DNA from: JAYRWD01 sp041918255
GTDB taxonomy: Bacteria > Patescibacteriota > Dojkabacteria > B142 > WJKM01
DNA length: 64,000 bases
Reading direction: 5' to 3'
Assembly: GCA_041918255.1 (NCBI GenBank)
Contig: JAYRWD010000004.1
Span: forward strand, 16,704-80,703
Part shown: positions 42,614-54,000 of the stretch, one piece after another
Layout: each line of letters begins with the position of its first letter
Numbering within the stretch: the stretch's first letter is position 1
The notes under the pieces: generated by a model
Databases searched by the model: none
The model's input: only the letters and a program-made list of their open reading frames with translations
What the model was told of the DNA's origin: nothing
Translations under genes and position numbers: made by a program

Positions 42614-44521
42614 ATGCTTCAAAAAGAGTTTCAGACAGATTTCAATATGATGAGGACAGGAATTAGAATTATGCTATGCTTGGCGATTGTTATAATAGCT
42701 TATACTTTTTTTCCCGTCCGAAGTGTGGTGGCTGCTGATTTGCATATAATGCGACCGATAGATAATGAAAGAGTTAAGGGTTTGTATAAGATACAGTGGT
42801 CTGTTTTCAACACCGGCACAGCAACAGTCCCATACGAAATTAGAGTGAAGAACGCGCAATGTGCCGATGCTGGGATTGCTTTGTCTGGAGAAGGATTTGT
42901 TTCAGTTGTTAGGAATGGTCAATACGAGTTTTATTGGAATACGGGGAATTTGACTGACGGAGGATACTGCTTACAACTATGTATTCAAAATACACAGAAC
43001 TTAAATGAGTGTGTGAATAGAGCCTTTCAGATTTCAAATCATTCGAATCATGCTCCAATTATTACAAGTAAGCCCTCTAAAGTAGATTATTACACGAATG
43101 AACGTTTTGAATATCGAGCTAGTGCTTATGACCCTGATGGTGATTATATTGTATATCAAATCCTTAACGCTCCTGATTTTATATACATTAATCAGGATGG
43201 GTTTATGACAATAGGTAACTTAATGCGAGTTGGGAGATATGACATTGTTTTCACAGTAATAGATTCATTTGGAGAGGCTGCTACACAATCCTTCACACTC
43301 AATATAATGCCTTCGCCCACTCCTGTGGCAACAGTGACTGGTGGTGTGACCCCAAAGGTGACGCCAAAACCCGGCTCTCCAGCGATTGAAATATTATTAC
43401 CAAATGCCTCATCAGCCTTCGCGGGTAGAGAAAATGCAGTAAAATGGAAATCTAGCGGGATTGATCTTACTAAGGTAAATAAAATTGTATTGGAATACGC
43501 AGCTGCAGGTGAAAAAGAATTTAAAACAATCTCGGAATACAAAACAGGGCAAGCCACAGAATATTCATGGGATGTAGCTGAGATTAATAATGGTGAATAT
43601 GTGATCAGAATATCTTACGTTGGTTTGGATAATAAAGCGTTGATGGTAAAAGTATCAGATATTTTTGTGATAGCAAACAGAGAGGATGTTGGGGCCATTC
43701 TTACCATATTTTCACTCACTCCTGAAAATCGAACCGTAATAGAGGACACAAAACCTACGATATCTGCGAAATACGCCCCAAGCGATGGGGCAGAGATTAT
43801 CGCAGATAAAATCAAAATTTCCTTAGACGGGAAACAGATAACAGACGAATGCTCGGTAAGTTTGAGTGAATTTAGATGTGACCGTGATTCTGATTTGAGT
43901 ACTGGCGAACATACTGTGAAGGTTGAATTAAGTGATACTAATGACCAACAACTAGTTCAAACTTGGACTTTTAGTATTGAAACTTCAAACTCTGAAATAG
44001 AAGAGCCTCCGTCCGGAGAGAATCCAATTGTGGGTTTTTTCAAGAAGTTTACGGGAGAAATTAAGTTATCAAGTGTTCTAACCATTTGTGGAGGGCTGTT
44101 GCTTATTGCCGGAGTGCTATGGTTCGTGAGTGCTCTTCGAAAAAGAAACCAAAAATTAAGCTATGCGCAGGATAATGCAGGAAGCAGTAGTTCCGGTGAT
44201 TATGGTGGGGTGAATAATTACGCAAACCAACCAATGGCACAATCTAGTGATTCGGGTAGCATTGAATCCGACCAGCCATTCGATTTTTCTGTGGGAGAAT
44301 ATGATGTGAATGACCAAGAAACAACAGGACCAGATAAACTACCGAACTGGCTTCAAAATGGTACTCCGGAAAAGGCTGCTATGCCTGTGATGAATGGCGT
44401 TGTGAATCAGAATAATCCGCTCCCTCAACAAGCGATTCCATCGGAGGAAAACGAAAAAATGAGTCAAGTACATGATGCGTTTGATCTGACTAATTCCCAG
44501 CAAGATAATAAGAACGGATAG
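42614..44521 (+). CDS. Multidomain surface protein with Ig/cadherin-like repeats and a membrane anchor
   Basis: 635 residues. A signal peptide (about 20-41, ending near VVAADLH) precedes two to four beta domains. The second resembles He_PIG/cadherin-type repeats (VDYYTNERFEYRASAYDPDGDYI to GRYDIVFTVIDSFGEAATQ). A short Pro/Thr linker (PTPVATVTGGVTPKV) separates these from Ig-like domains. A membrane helix (VLTICGGLLLIAGVLWFVSAL) leads to a Gln/Asn/Ser-rich cytoplasmic tail of about 130 residues. Likely an adhesin or surface receptor co-expressed with the solute-binding protein. It converges on the cluster at 44542. Confidence 0.78.
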   Translation: MLQKEFQTDFNMMRTGIRIMLCLAIVIIAYTFFPVRSVVAADLHIMRPIDNERVKGLYKIQWSVFNTGTATVPYEIRVKNAQCADAGIALSGEGFVSVVRNGQYEFYWNTGNLTDGGYCLQLCIQNTQNLNECVNRAFQISNHSNHAPIITSKPSKVDYYTNERFEYRASAYDPDGDYIVYQILNAPDFIYINQDGFMTIGNLMRVGRYDIVFTVIDSFGEAATQSFTLNIMPSPTPVATVTGGVTPKVTPKPGSPAIEILLPNASSAFAGRENAVKWKSSGIDLTKVNKIVLEYAAAGEKEFKTISEYKTGQATEYSWDVAEINNGEYVIRISYVGLDNKALMVKVSDIFVIANREDVGAILTIFSLTPENRTVIEDTKPTISAKYAPSDGAEIIADKIKISLDGKQITDECSVSLSEFRCDRDSDLSTGEHTVKVELSDTNDQQLVQTWTFSIETSNSEIEEPPSGENPIVGFFKKFTGEIKLSSVLTICGGLLLIAGVLWFVSALRKRNQKLSYAQDNAGSSSSGDYGGVNNYANQPMAQSSDSGSIESDQPFDFSVGEYDVNDQETTGPDKLPNWLQNGTPEKAAMPVMNGVVNQNNPLPQQAIPSEENEKMSQVHDAFDLTNSQQDNKNG

Positions 44522-44541
44522 GTGGATAGGTTTAGATTTCT

Positions 44542-47427
44542 TCAGGAGCTTGTATCGCAGAATCTTAAAAGTTCAGCTGGAGTTAGAGTCTCTGAAAGCT
44601 TTCCATTAAAGTTTTTTAATCCTTTGAGTGCTAGAGTCTGACCGTATCCGCTTAGCTTAATTGCGGTCGACGAACCCGAAGTGTTTTGATTCTCCAATAC
44701 CAGCATATCTGTGATAGTAAGTGAGGGAGGAAGTGTGTTTAGATTATTCTGATTTAGTAAAGAACAATCAAGCGATAATGTAGGTATCATATATGCTTGT
44801 GCTGTTGTATCAGTCGAAGTTTTGGGAAAATATATTCCTTCCTTGTCGGATTCGGTATCGGGTTGAATAGTTGGAGTTGTCTCAGCGGATATTTGGATTA
44901 TTTGCGCAAGAGTGGGTATGATAGTCGCAAAAGAGATTGCTATCATTACTGCCACTAGGTAGCCAGATATGTCAGTGAGAGGCTGGGTGAGAAAATCTAG
45001 AAGAGATTTAAGCACTTTGTACAACTGGTACATGTTTACTATATTTTCGATTCCAAGTAGAGAATTTTCGACTTTATCAAAGGATTTGTCTATGAGGCTG
45101 CCTAACCGCATTGTAATGGATTTGTCACCACCTACTGAAACTAATCCGCTTAACAATCCATGGGTAGCAAGAAATCCGACTGGGCCTGTACCGGTAAGGA
45201 AACCAACTAATAACGATACGCCAGTGATTGCCACACCTAGGCCAGCGGCGGCGATAAGACCACCTGCGGTGATTGCCGTACCGGTGAGTAAGCTAAAGGC
45301 TACATAAGTTCCAACAGTAATTAGCGGCGCTAGTTTGATATGAAGCGGTAGGAATTTTGCTGCTAGTATGAATTTGGACAGGAAACCTCCGAGACTAACG
45401 GTACCAGTGAGATAGCCTGAGACACCCAAAAGATTCAAAAGCCCTCGGGTACCTTGAAGCCCGAATAATGTCGAGCCGGCTTGTTCTTTCCAGATATTCC
45501 CCCACCCTTTAAACTGATTATTTTGATCGTATAGAATATTTTCGATAGTACTAGCGCCTGTGACTACATCTACCATAGCGAAGGCGGGAAACTTCTGTAG
45601 AAGATGCAATCTTGACAATAATCCCTCTCCCCCTGTCGTTGCTATTTTAATCGCCATCCGATCAGCAATTTCGTGGTATACCATTTTCGTTGTCGTGGCG
45701 GCAACAGATGCTCCTATGCCAAGCCATAAGGGACTGCCTATTCCAAAACGGCTTGCAACCGCAGCACCAATTCCGAAGGATACGGCTCCGACGCCAAAGC
45801 TTTTAAAAGCATTGTGCCATCTCCTTAGGGCCTTTGAATTGATCAAATTATCGATACCCTTCTCCTCTATCAGAGCTTTCACAATCTCTCGATTCGCGGG
45901 ATTTTTGATCCACGAAAGTTCTCCCAACCCGTTTCTCAGTTCAGCCATGTTTTCGATATTGTGCAACGAGAGACGTACATTGAGTTTGTTTAGCCAATTA
46001 AATTGGCTGAATTGTTTGGCGGTGGACAGGGATATTGAAGTTGCCCTCTTCATATATTCCGTTGTTGTTCCGACTGCGGAACCTAATAATAAACCCCCTT
46101 TCAAAGCAGTAACAACTGAAAGAGACGGAAGGATTTCAGGACTGATTGCAACTGCTAAAGCAATTGACAATGAAGATGGAATACCGGTTTTTGCAATCCC
46201 CCAAAATGCATTTTGGATTAAGCTTTTTCCTTCAAGTAATCCTCTAATTGGACCGCTTTCGGTAAAGGTATTCCATTTGCCCGAAATGCCAGTTTTGATG
46301 GCGCTTAGTTTGCTATTTGCTGTCTCGGCAGCTCGTATGCCTCCACCTATGACCCGCACCGATTTGAGATAAGTCTTTGCGTCCGAAAAGGCTCTTGTGA
46401 TTCTTCCACCTACCATATCTTTTACTGCATCTGCCGCGGCTGAGAACAGCCGTTTTTTCCTACGTTTTTCTTTCAACTTTTGTATGAAAGTGTGCTTTAT
46501 CGAACCCTCTTTAAATTTATTTTCTAAGTGATCTAATCCGCTTGAAATATGCCTTTCGATAAGTTTGTGTTTGAGGTATCTATATGTCGCGGAACGTGGT
46601 GGACCATAAGTTTTCGTCAGCTCAGCCAAAACTTTTCTTTGTGTGGAAGATAGTTTCTTGATATAGCTTTGCGGAAGTTGTGCGTCATAGAGATGCAGAA
46701 TTGCTCTAGGGTCAAGAGGACCTGAAAATTCTTTTCTGGTGCGTCTATACGATAATTCTTTCGTACTTTCTGTTTCCAATAAAGCATCTTGCAAACCACC
46801 TCTATGTATTTTGGCATCTCGAGCTTCCTTAAGCTTTTCAACTGTTTCTAGAATTGCCTTATCTCTATCGCTGAGGCCTTTCTTTTTTTTCCATTTTCTA
46901 CCATCTCGTCTGGCTTCAGACACTGCCGCTTGAGCTTTTCTTTCCGTTCGTTGAGAACTTTCATCTTCAGTTTGAGTTTTTTGTTTTGGCTCCTGTGTGA
47001 TTTGTCCAGACTCTTGTTCCGTTTCTGCTTCGATAGAAGACTTTGCATCCTCAACGATGGAGGTTAGAGTTAGTACGTTAGGGAATTTACTTTCTTCCAG
47101 AATCAAATACAGGGGCCGCAGCAAGTGTACTTCAACCGCTACTCGCATGGTGACATCGGAAAGTATCACTCTAACTTCATCGGAATATTGTGCGTATAGT
47201 TGTTCAAATGGACGAGATTGTTGGGCAAAGTCTCGACCTTTGAAAGCTTTCAGATTTGCTATGGTTTCTTTGGAGATAAAATCCGCGGCGACTTTATCAA
47301 TATCATTATTAGAACGGTAGAGTCCTTTCAGTTTTGTTTCTAAAGTCAGAAAATAGTTAAAATCAGGCAGTTGATTGTTTGTACGGGAGTATGTGGGTCT
47401 TTGATTTTGCGGATCCGGAACGGTCAT
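44542..47427 (-). CDS. Giant multi-helix membrane protein of the 44.5-55.6 kb cluster
   Basis: 961 residues, last gene of the cluster. A soluble, charged N-terminal third (about 1-340) contains a Gln/Glu/Lys coiled-coil-like stretch (EAETEQESGQITQEPKQ, RRDGRKWKKKKG). The middle (about 400-780) has many Gly/Ala-rich hydrophobic helices, such as SIALAVAISPEILPSLSVV and GTAITAGGLIAAAGLGVAITGVS. A further helix near residue 850 (VAVMIAISFATIIPTLAQI) leads to a polar C-terminal segment of about 100 residues. No ATPase, nuclease or known transporter motif was seen. The dense helices resemble pore- or scaffold-forming components. Function unknown. Its neighbours suggest an envelope machine. Confidence 0.75.
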   Translation of the reverse strand: MTVPDPQNQRPTYSRTNNQLPDFNYFLTLETKLKGLYRSNNDIDKVAADFISKETIANLKAFKGRDFAQQSRPFEQLYAQYSDEVRVILSDVTMRVAVEVHLLRPLYLILEESKFPNVLTLTSIVEDAKSSIEAETEQESGQITQEPKQKTQTEDESSQRTERKAQAAVSEARRDGRKWKKKKGLSDRDKAILETVEKLKEARDAKIHRGGLQDALLETESTKELSYRRTRKEFSGPLDPRAILHLYDAQLPQSYIKKLSSTQRKVLAELTKTYGPPRSATYRYLKHKLIERHISSGLDHLENKFKEGSIKHTFIQKLKEKRRKKRLFSAAADAVKDMVGGRITRAFSDAKTYLKSVRVIGGGIRAAETANSKLSAIKTGISGKWNTFTESGPIRGLLEGKSLIQNAFWGIAKTGIPSSLSIALAVAISPEILPSLSVVTALKGGLLLGSAVGTTTEYMKRATSISLSTAKQFSQFNWLNKLNVRLSLHNIENMAELRNGLGELSWIKNPANREIVKALIEEKGIDNLINSKALRRWHNAFKSFGVGAVSFGIGAAVASRFGIGSPLWLGIGASVAATTTKMVYHEIADRMAIKIATTGGEGLLSRLHLLQKFPAFAMVDVVTGASTIENILYDQNNQFKGWGNIWKEQAGSTLFGLQGTRGLLNLLGVSGYLTGTVSLGGFLSKFILAAKFLPLHIKLAPLITVGTYVAFSLLTGTAITAGGLIAAAGLGVAITGVSLLVGFLTGTGPVGFLATHGLLSGLVSVGGDKSITMRLGSLIDKSFDKVENSLLGIENIVNMYQLYKVLKSLLDFLTQPLTDISGYLVAVMIAISFATIIPTLAQIIQISAETTPTIQPDTESDKEGIYFPKTSTDTTAQAYMIPTLSLDCSLLNQNNLNTLPPSLTITDMLVLENQNTSGSSTAIKLSGYGQTLALKGLKNFNGKLSETLTPAELLRFCDTSS

Positions 47428-47508
47428 ATTTTTTCAGATAAAAGGATTAGGACTATTCTATTAGAAATGTAGGCTTTCGCTAGGTTTCGCACAAAATATT
47501 ATTCAAAG

Positions 47509-48714
47509 TTATTTTTTTATTAGTTTTTTGATATATTCTGGATTCTCAACTCCCTGATTTGCTAAAAGATAAATAGCTTCTCGCGAGGCATCGGAATATA
47601 TCAATGTATAAGTCTCAAAGATATTTTCTAATATTTTACCTTGAGAATCCAGCATAAAAACATCAGCTGAGTGAGTAATCTCTGGACTTAATTCTTTTTC
47701 GAGGATGTCAGCTTCACGGAATCTTGGCACAAAATATTTTTGAGGCAAAGCAAGGGATCCGGTACGAATCGATTCGAAAGTAAGCCTCAGTATTTCTAGG
47801 CTAATTGACTCCATCAGAGACTCTTCAAATTCTGTATCCACTGGAAAAGTATCCATGGCGCTATTGTATATACTTTCCCCAAGCTTCAAAGTGTCATTCG
47901 GATTATCACCGGTATGAAGATATGTTATAGCTATACGGGTAATGGTTTTCTCGGCTTCAACCACTGCGTTTTTTAGTTCAATTTGTTGCGCCAGCAGATC
48001 AAAAACATATTTGACACTTGCGAAAAGAGCTACCCTGGTAGCATTGGCGCATAGTTCTAACGCAAGAGTAGGATTTAATAAAGCAAAAGGTATATATTTT
48101 GAGTGTTCTCGCAATTGGTTGAATAGGTTATCACTATATGAGATCGCGATGGCGATTGAAGTTAGGGCTGTTTTGATAGAGTGGTTGGTTAATTCGTTTT
48201 TTCGAGTTGATTCCATATCAAATTCGCCAGTCTCCCCGACGAGCAGATTTTCTGAGAGTTCAAATCTAGGCATAGAACCTTTGGAAAGCTTTAAATTTTC
48301 CAATCCAAAGAAAGATCTTTCAAATTTCGAAAAGACTTTCTCAAAAATGAATATTGCTAGTTGTCGTGCCTCAACTCTAGCTCGGGCATGTTGAACAATA
48401 TTCAATGAATTTAGAAATTGTGAAAAGAAAGATGGAGAGACCGAATTAGCTCCAGGTACTTGAAAATCTATTTCGCTGATTAGCGAAGATGTCATCTCAA
48501 CATATCTGGTCATTATACTAAGATTTTGCGCACGTTCGACATTCATCTGATTTGAAAATAAATCAGATTGGGTCTTTATTGCCTTAGTAATTTGATTTGG
48601 GTTTAGTCCAAGAAAATTTAGAAATATTTGGGGAATTATTTTGAAAATTTCATCTTCGAGTTTATTTATAGGCTCGAGTGAAGTTTCAAGTTGTTTAAGC
48701 TGAGTAATATTCAT
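47509..48714 (-). CDS. Helical hypothetical protein of the cluster
   Basis: 401 residues. Predominantly helical, with no signal peptide and no clear membrane helix. The heptad-like start (MNITQLKQLETSLEPINKLEDEI) suggests a coiled coil. Conserved-looking acidic and aromatic patches are present (DNLFNQLREHSKYIPFALLNP), but no known motif. It lies between the VirB6-like gene and the 961-residue membrane protein, about 40 and 80 bases from them, on the same strand. A cytoplasmic partner or adaptor is plausible by context only. Confidence 0.7.
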   Translation of the reverse strand: MNITQLKQLETSLEPINKLEDEIFKIIPQIFLNFLGLNPNQITKAIKTQSDLFSNQMNVERAQNLSIMTRYVEMTSSLISEIDFQVPGANSVSPSFFSQFLNSLNIVQHARARVEARQLAIFIFEKVFSKFERSFFGLENLKLSKGSMPRFELSENLLVGETGEFDMESTRKNELTNHSIKTALTSIAIAISYSDNLFNQLREHSKYIPFALLNPTLALELCANATRVALFASVKYVFDLLAQQIELKNAVVEAEKTITRIAITYLHTGDNPNDTLKLGESIYNSAMDTFPVDTEFEESLMESISLEILRLTFESIRTGSLALPQKYFVPRFREADILEKELSPEITHSADVFMLDSQGKILENIFETYTLIYSDASREAIYLLANQGVENPEYIKKLIKK

Positions 48715-48754
48715 AGTCTATCTTTAAGGAAGCGAAGGCGAAAGCTCATAAAGA

Positions 48755-50518
48755 TTAATGACCTTCTGGGAAGTATTTATTCTTTTGGGATTGGAACAAT
48801 CCTTGTCCAACTCCGAATAATCTCCCAGCGCTAGATTTAGTCTCTTTCGCAATATTGCCAAAGTATTCGCCGCCGCCCATCGCGCCTATTTGTTTGTCGA
48901 GTCCGTCAACGATCACTGGTATTGAAAGGTAAAGACCATAGGCAATAAGTACCTTCAAGCTATTAGCAGTTGCACCAACTGATGATCCATCCCCGTAGCC
49001 TAGTAATGGTGGGGTGAATTGGAATCCCTCGAGAAGTGGCTCGTATGTAATCACAATAATGACGAGGAACAATGTATAGACGAGTATGAACTTTAACGCT
49101 GAGCCAAGCATCGGGTTCACAAAAGCGCTTATCATTTTGCTAGTCATACTTGGAAGCGCAGCAATAAGGAACATAAGTGGCGCTACTCCCGGCAGAATTA
49201 GCATTGTGATATAGGCTGTCATTAATTTGAGGAATATCTTGATTGAAGCCATAAAAAGTGAAATCGCAAACACGAGATTGATAATTCCACTCGCAGCGCC
49301 CCCTCCCACGCCATTATCGAGAGTCCCTTCTAGTCCTTTTCCGAGAGAGGATATAAGACCACCTATAAGCGGTACCCGATTTATAACGTCATACTGCGGC
49401 ACTATTTGTAATCCTGCTAAATCCGCGGCGTCAAGTTTGATATCAGCAGCTCCAAAAACTAACCAAACACTCATCAATGGATCGTCAGGTTGTATACCAA
49501 GTTTGCCGTCCATGTTTTTTGCGACCCTGTCTTCTTGGTCGCAATCAAACGTACCGTTTCGACATATTTTATTTATTTCACCCGTGGCTACTGTTGAGGT
49601 ATTAATGAGTAATTCCGGGAGTTTGGAATTGTAAGTGATATACCTGGTGCCGTTCCAGACAGTTTCATGTCCGGGTGCTCCGGGTGCTGCGACTAAAACA
49701 TATTGTGCAAAATTTGTACCGATGCTAATGAAATCCACGAAAAGTCCGGCAATCGCGTAAGCGCTTGAAATTAATATTAACGAGAGAATAATGCTGGGTA
49801 TAGAGTTCGCTATGGTGATCTCTTCTTGTCCAAGTTTTCTGCGAAGCAAGATAAGTAAGGCATTTACCATTACTACTATGATTAATAATCCATAGGCGAT
49901 GTTGCGACTCATATTGTAAATAGAGCGGATCGGCGCTAAGAGATTATATCCAAGTCCTGGGAAATATGATGTCGATTTATTTTCTTGTTGCGCGTATACA
50001 CTGTTTACAGGATTAAGTTTATTACTAATGTCTTTGAAAGTATTTTGTGCCTGCACAGTAAAAGGCTCGGTTGGATCTGACAAAAGCATACGACCAGAAT
50101 ATGCCACTACAGATTGGGTAATGCCTGGGATAAAGTGTATCTGGTTTATACTGCCTTGAGATGAGGTGATTTGAGTTTTGCCAATAAATGTTTCGGTCAT
50201 AGCCTGAATCATTTCGGTCATAATTCCTCCTGGGCAGGTACCTGTCACAGATCTTGTACTCCCATCGGGCATTATTTTTAATTTGATGCACTCATTTGTA
50301 GAGCTGATAAATTCTCCTGCCGAAGTTTCTGGTACTACCTCATTTCCTTCGAGTGTACCTACGAAATCGGCTTGCGGATTTTGGATCGTGAGGAGAAAGA
50401 ATAAAGGAAAAAGTAGCAGTGAAGCTAATAAGATATTCTTTTTTAGAAACTCTACTTGTCTGGGCATACTAATGGGCAAATTGATTAAGTATAGTATAAA
50501 GCTTGCACAGATCTTCAT
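48755..50518 (-). CDS. VirB6/TrbL-like polytopic membrane protein
   Basis: 587 residues from ATG 50518, which overlaps the upstream stop. ATG 50467 (MPRQVEFLKKN) gives a cleaner signal peptide and is an alternative. A signal-like helix (ILLASLLLFPLFFLLTI) is followed by an extracytoplasmic segment, then about six helices (NIAYGLLIIVVMVNALLILL, SIILSLILISSAYAIAGLFV, IINLVFAISLFMASIKIFLKL, LILPGVAPLMFLIAALPS, FILVYTLFLVIIVITY, LIAYGLYLSIPVIVDGL). The layout resembles VirB6/TrbL, the inner-membrane channel of type IV secretion. Two cysteines in ICRNGTFDCDQ sit in an extracytoplasmic loop. No VirB4 or VirD4 ATPase is in the window. Confidence 0.75.
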   Translation of the reverse strand: MKICASFILYLINLPISMPRQVEFLKKNILLASLLLFPLFFLLTIQNPQADFVGTLEGNEVVPETSAGEFISSTNECIKLKIMPDGSTRSVTGTCPGGIMTEMIQAMTETFIGKTQITSSQGSINQIHFIPGITQSVVAYSGRMLLSDPTEPFTVQAQNTFKDISNKLNPVNSVYAQQENKSTSYFPGLGYNLLAPIRSIYNMSRNIAYGLLIIVVMVNALLILLRRKLGQEEITIANSIPSIILSLILISSAYAIAGLFVDFISIGTNFAQYVLVAAPGAPGHETVWNGTRYITYNSKLPELLINTSTVATGEINKICRNGTFDCDQEDRVAKNMDGKLGIQPDDPLMSVWLVFGAADIKLDAADLAGLQIVPQYDVINRVPLIGGLISSLGKGLEGTLDNGVGGGAASGIINLVFAISLFMASIKIFLKLMTAYITMLILPGVAPLMFLIAALPSMTSKMISAFVNPMLGSALKFILVYTLFLVIIVITYEPLLEGFQFTPPLLGYGDGSSVGATANSLKVLIAYGLYLSIPVIVDGLDKQIGAMGGGEYFGNIAKETKSSAGRLFGVGQGLFQSQKNKYFPEGH

Positions 50519-51021
50519 CAATCTTTTTTCGGTTTTTCATCTTCGATCTTTTTGAGTAACTCTGATTCTTTCTTTTGTTGTTTAATTTTTTTCTCGGCTA
50601 TTTTGATAGCGTCCGACTCTTTTTTCAGAGTTTTGGCTTTTTTGAGGAAATATGTCATTAGTTCCATCTTTCCTTCGTCGTTAGCTTTCTCAAGGAAATC
50701 CATAACCATGCCTGCGTGGAGCTCGTCTTGTGTTGCTAGTATTGCGTCTGCTAGTTCGGGACTTGAAATCAGCTGATCCCGCATGAGATCGATGAGTTTC
50801 TGTTGGTCTTCGAGTTTGCCTAAATCAACGATTCTTTTCATTAGGTCATTTAAAGCGTCCATCTCTGCGTCAGTATGTGTTTTTTCATAATCCTCAAAAA
50901 TGCGCATTGTGGTGATATCCCAGAGATTTTCAACATGATTTTGAATAAATTCATCTATTTCGATCGAATTATATTTCAAATTTTTTAAGATCAGTTTTAA
51001 CATTTCCCGGTCAAAATACAT
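50518..51021 (-). CDS. Small helical charged protein of the cluster
   Basis: 167 residues, overlapping the start of the VirB6-like gene by a few bases, so translation is probably coupled. No membrane helix. It has an N-terminal globular helical part (MYFDREMLKLILKNLKYNS) and a strongly Lys/Glu-rich C-terminal coiled coil (KKAKTLKKESDAIKIAEKK). No known motif. The coupling suggests a dedicated partner or chaperone for the channel-like protein. This is inference. Confidence 0.7.
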   Translation of the reverse strand: MYFDREMLKLILKNLKYNSIEIDEFIQNHVENLWDITTMRIFEDYEKTHTDAEMDALNDLMKRIVDLGKLEDQQKLIDLMRDQLISSPELADAILATQDELHAGMVMDFLEKANDEGKMELMTYFLKKAKTLKKESDAIKIAEKKIKQQKKESELLKKIEDEKPKKD

Positions 51022-51040
51022 TTTCTAAGTGTTAATATAT

Positions 51041-54000
51041 TTAAGTGGCTAAAGCACCAGCTATGAGTCCTTTTTGTCCAAATACAGAGCCAAAAAGTTT
51101 TGTCATAAGGCTATTCGGTGCGGAACCAGGCGGGATTTTTGTATTCATTAAGTCTTCGATCATAGCTTCGTTGGTCGATTTCATAGCTTCTAGTCTCAAT
51201 ATCGTAGGCCAGTTTAGTTTCGTTGGGTCTAATACGAAACTTGTCCACAGTTCCCCTTGTCCGGTGAGTTGATCAATTACTTTTAACGCTTCAATTCTTC
51301 TTCCTCCATGGAGCTTTGCTCTATAGGAGAATAAGGCATCGGATGGAAGACCAACGAGAAGAGTCGAGGCAATTAGACCAGCATAGAATGGTGCTCCGGT
51401 GAGTGCCGCTCCTATAATTCCTCCTAAGATTAGCAATTTCCCTACCCTCTGTGTCCAGAAGCTAAAACTTTCAAAGAATGTCTTGAGTTTGTAGGAACTA
51501 CGCTCAGCTCTTCTCGCTACTGTTAATCTATGCATATACTCTTCGTAGTTTTTGTTTGCCATAGGCGCGAAATCATCACGGACGTCTTTGTAAGTGGCAT
51601 TGAATAGCCTGAAGAATTGCTTTGAATTGGTTCCGTTTGGATCACCTTCAAGACCTTTGATAGGCCTAGCATAACCCATAGGAGTGAAAAATTCATTTCG
51701 TATACGTTCGCCGTGGAGAAGTTTATATGGATGTAACATTCCATCTTTTGGGTCCGCATAATACTCTTCATCTAGCGAAACATACCTGTTATTTTGAAAA
51801 ACGACATTATTGGTAGTAGCATTTGGTTGGGTTGGGTCAAATACAATTGCTTTAGCTTTCGCTGGGTCTGTATCGATTTCATGCTCTCGTTGTAAGTCTA
51901 CTAAATCTAATTCGGGAATACCTTTTGTGAAGTTCTTGTCAATATTATGTGCAATATACCTTTCTACTAATTCATCGGCTTCAGCGATTGTGAACATTTC
52001 GCCATTTACAACTATCCCTCTTTCGTTAGTTTTTCTGATGTTGTACCAGACATGTGTTCCTACCATTAAATCTCCTCTGCGTTCGAAATGGTCTTGATCA
52101 TCCTTATAATAATCTGGCTCTCTCAAAATTTTCCCTATCTCTGGATCTATACCAGTTCTAAATATTTTTTCCGCTCTCTTTATGACTTCTCCAATATTCA
52201 TATTTTCTTCACTCATCATGGCTTCTGTCAGGTCAGCCATTCGTTCGTTATATTTTTCTTTACTTTCCGGCTTTCTGGGATGGCTAAATTTGCCAGTAAT
52301 TATTGCATCCGCTGTCTCTCGGTCGATTGCACCCTTCGGTCCTACGGTCCCATCGGGTTTTAACTCTTCTTCATAAAAGTCCAATAGACTAAACTTAGCA
52401 TCAAATCTTCCATTTTCAAATTTTACTCCAGCACCTGCCATATCCATCATTCTGACCGCGCGTTCTTGGTCATAACCCATACTAACAAGTGTCTGGAAAG
52501 CATTTTGCATTTGAAACTCCCATCTTTTCTGAGGATTGAATCCACGTTCCGCGAATATCGAATCCTCACGACCGGGAAAGGCTTGTTTGATTCTTTTATC
52601 TATGCTTACGCCTTTAATTTTTATATCTTCAAGAAAGAATTTCATGCTTTTCCCAAAAAATGGAACCCACCAAAACATGTGACCGCTGGATCCAAATTTT
52701 GTCGATTGTTCTGATCCTAAACCAAATCTTCTCCGTACACCTCCCCACCCACGTAAGTAATTATAGTTTGTCCCCTTACCTTCATATTCCCAAGGTCTAC
52801 CTCCCTGTCCAGTAATTTTTTTAGCTATTCCTTCGAGTACTCCTCCAACAACCGGTACTTCAGCAGCGACAAGGGGAAAAATTCCAACTTCTTTTTCGTA
52901 AGGAGTTTTATGACGCTCTGACAATCTTTTGAACATTTCTGAATGTGCGCTGGAGTAGTCATCGGCCATAACTGGGTTTGATGGCATTATGGCTCGTGCG
53001 TCCCATCCGGGATGGTTGAAAAATTGCGCTAATTGGGTTTGCAAACTTTGGCTGCCCCATACGCTTGTTGTTGCTGCACTATTGAAATCGTCAGGAATAG
53101 TAACTTGATTGTTCTTTCCAAGCAAGTCAGAATAACCGTTTTGTAGTTCGTTAATAATCTTGTCGAAATCAATAGTGCCATTAGCTGTGTACAGCCCTGA
53201 GCCGATAGTCTGGGCGATGGTTTGGCTTATTGTGTCGTAGTAGTAGGGCCAGACATCGGCATGTTCGCCGGTTTGACCATTTGTGAAGTGCTGTTGTACT
53301 GATGCTTCTACGATTTTTTTCGAAAGCTCGGCGATTCGATAAATTTTTTCCGCGTCGTCTTTTGACATTTTCCCTTTTTCAACGCCAATTCTATCCGGTG
53401 TGAGATAGGTTAAGGCGCTGAGGCTTAGTCGGTCTGGGTTATTTGAATCAGGTTCTAGCATGAGGCGCGAGATTTCTCCACTGCTTAGACGACTGGTGAG
53501 TTCGTCGAGGGCTTGGCGTTCGATCGGTTTATCTGCATTCTCAGCATCTATAGCGGATGAAACGGCGTGCTCCACCTCGTGCATCAGCTGATCAACGTCT
53601 CCTTCGGATGAAACGAGTATTAATCGACCGTTTTCGAAATTAGGGGTAGTATTTAGATTTTGTTCATTCGCTAATTTTTCAATAACACCTTTTGTGGCGA
53701 GATTTGATTTCAAAGCTACAGCAAGAGATTCAACCGAATTCGTGTCTGTTCCCATAAGCGCTGTTTTCAATCTATTCGCATCGGGTGTGACTATGGCAAT
53801 ACCATTGGGTGTTTGAATAAATTTCGCACCATTAAGGGCAGTCGAGATTTCGTTGTTGAGGTTTTGAGGGACATTTTTCAATTGTGTAATTTTCGTCCAT
53901 ATTAGATTGAGGTCTGCATTTGAGTCACTTAGATTTGTGATAATGCTTCGCAAATCAGTATTGTTTTCACCCAGTTGCTGTTTCAATCTAGCTATGGCGA

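Noticed and set aside
45560..46372. 270-codon plus-strand frame
   Set aside because: It lies entirely antisense to the 961-residue membrane protein gene and shows no domain. It is a composition shadow.
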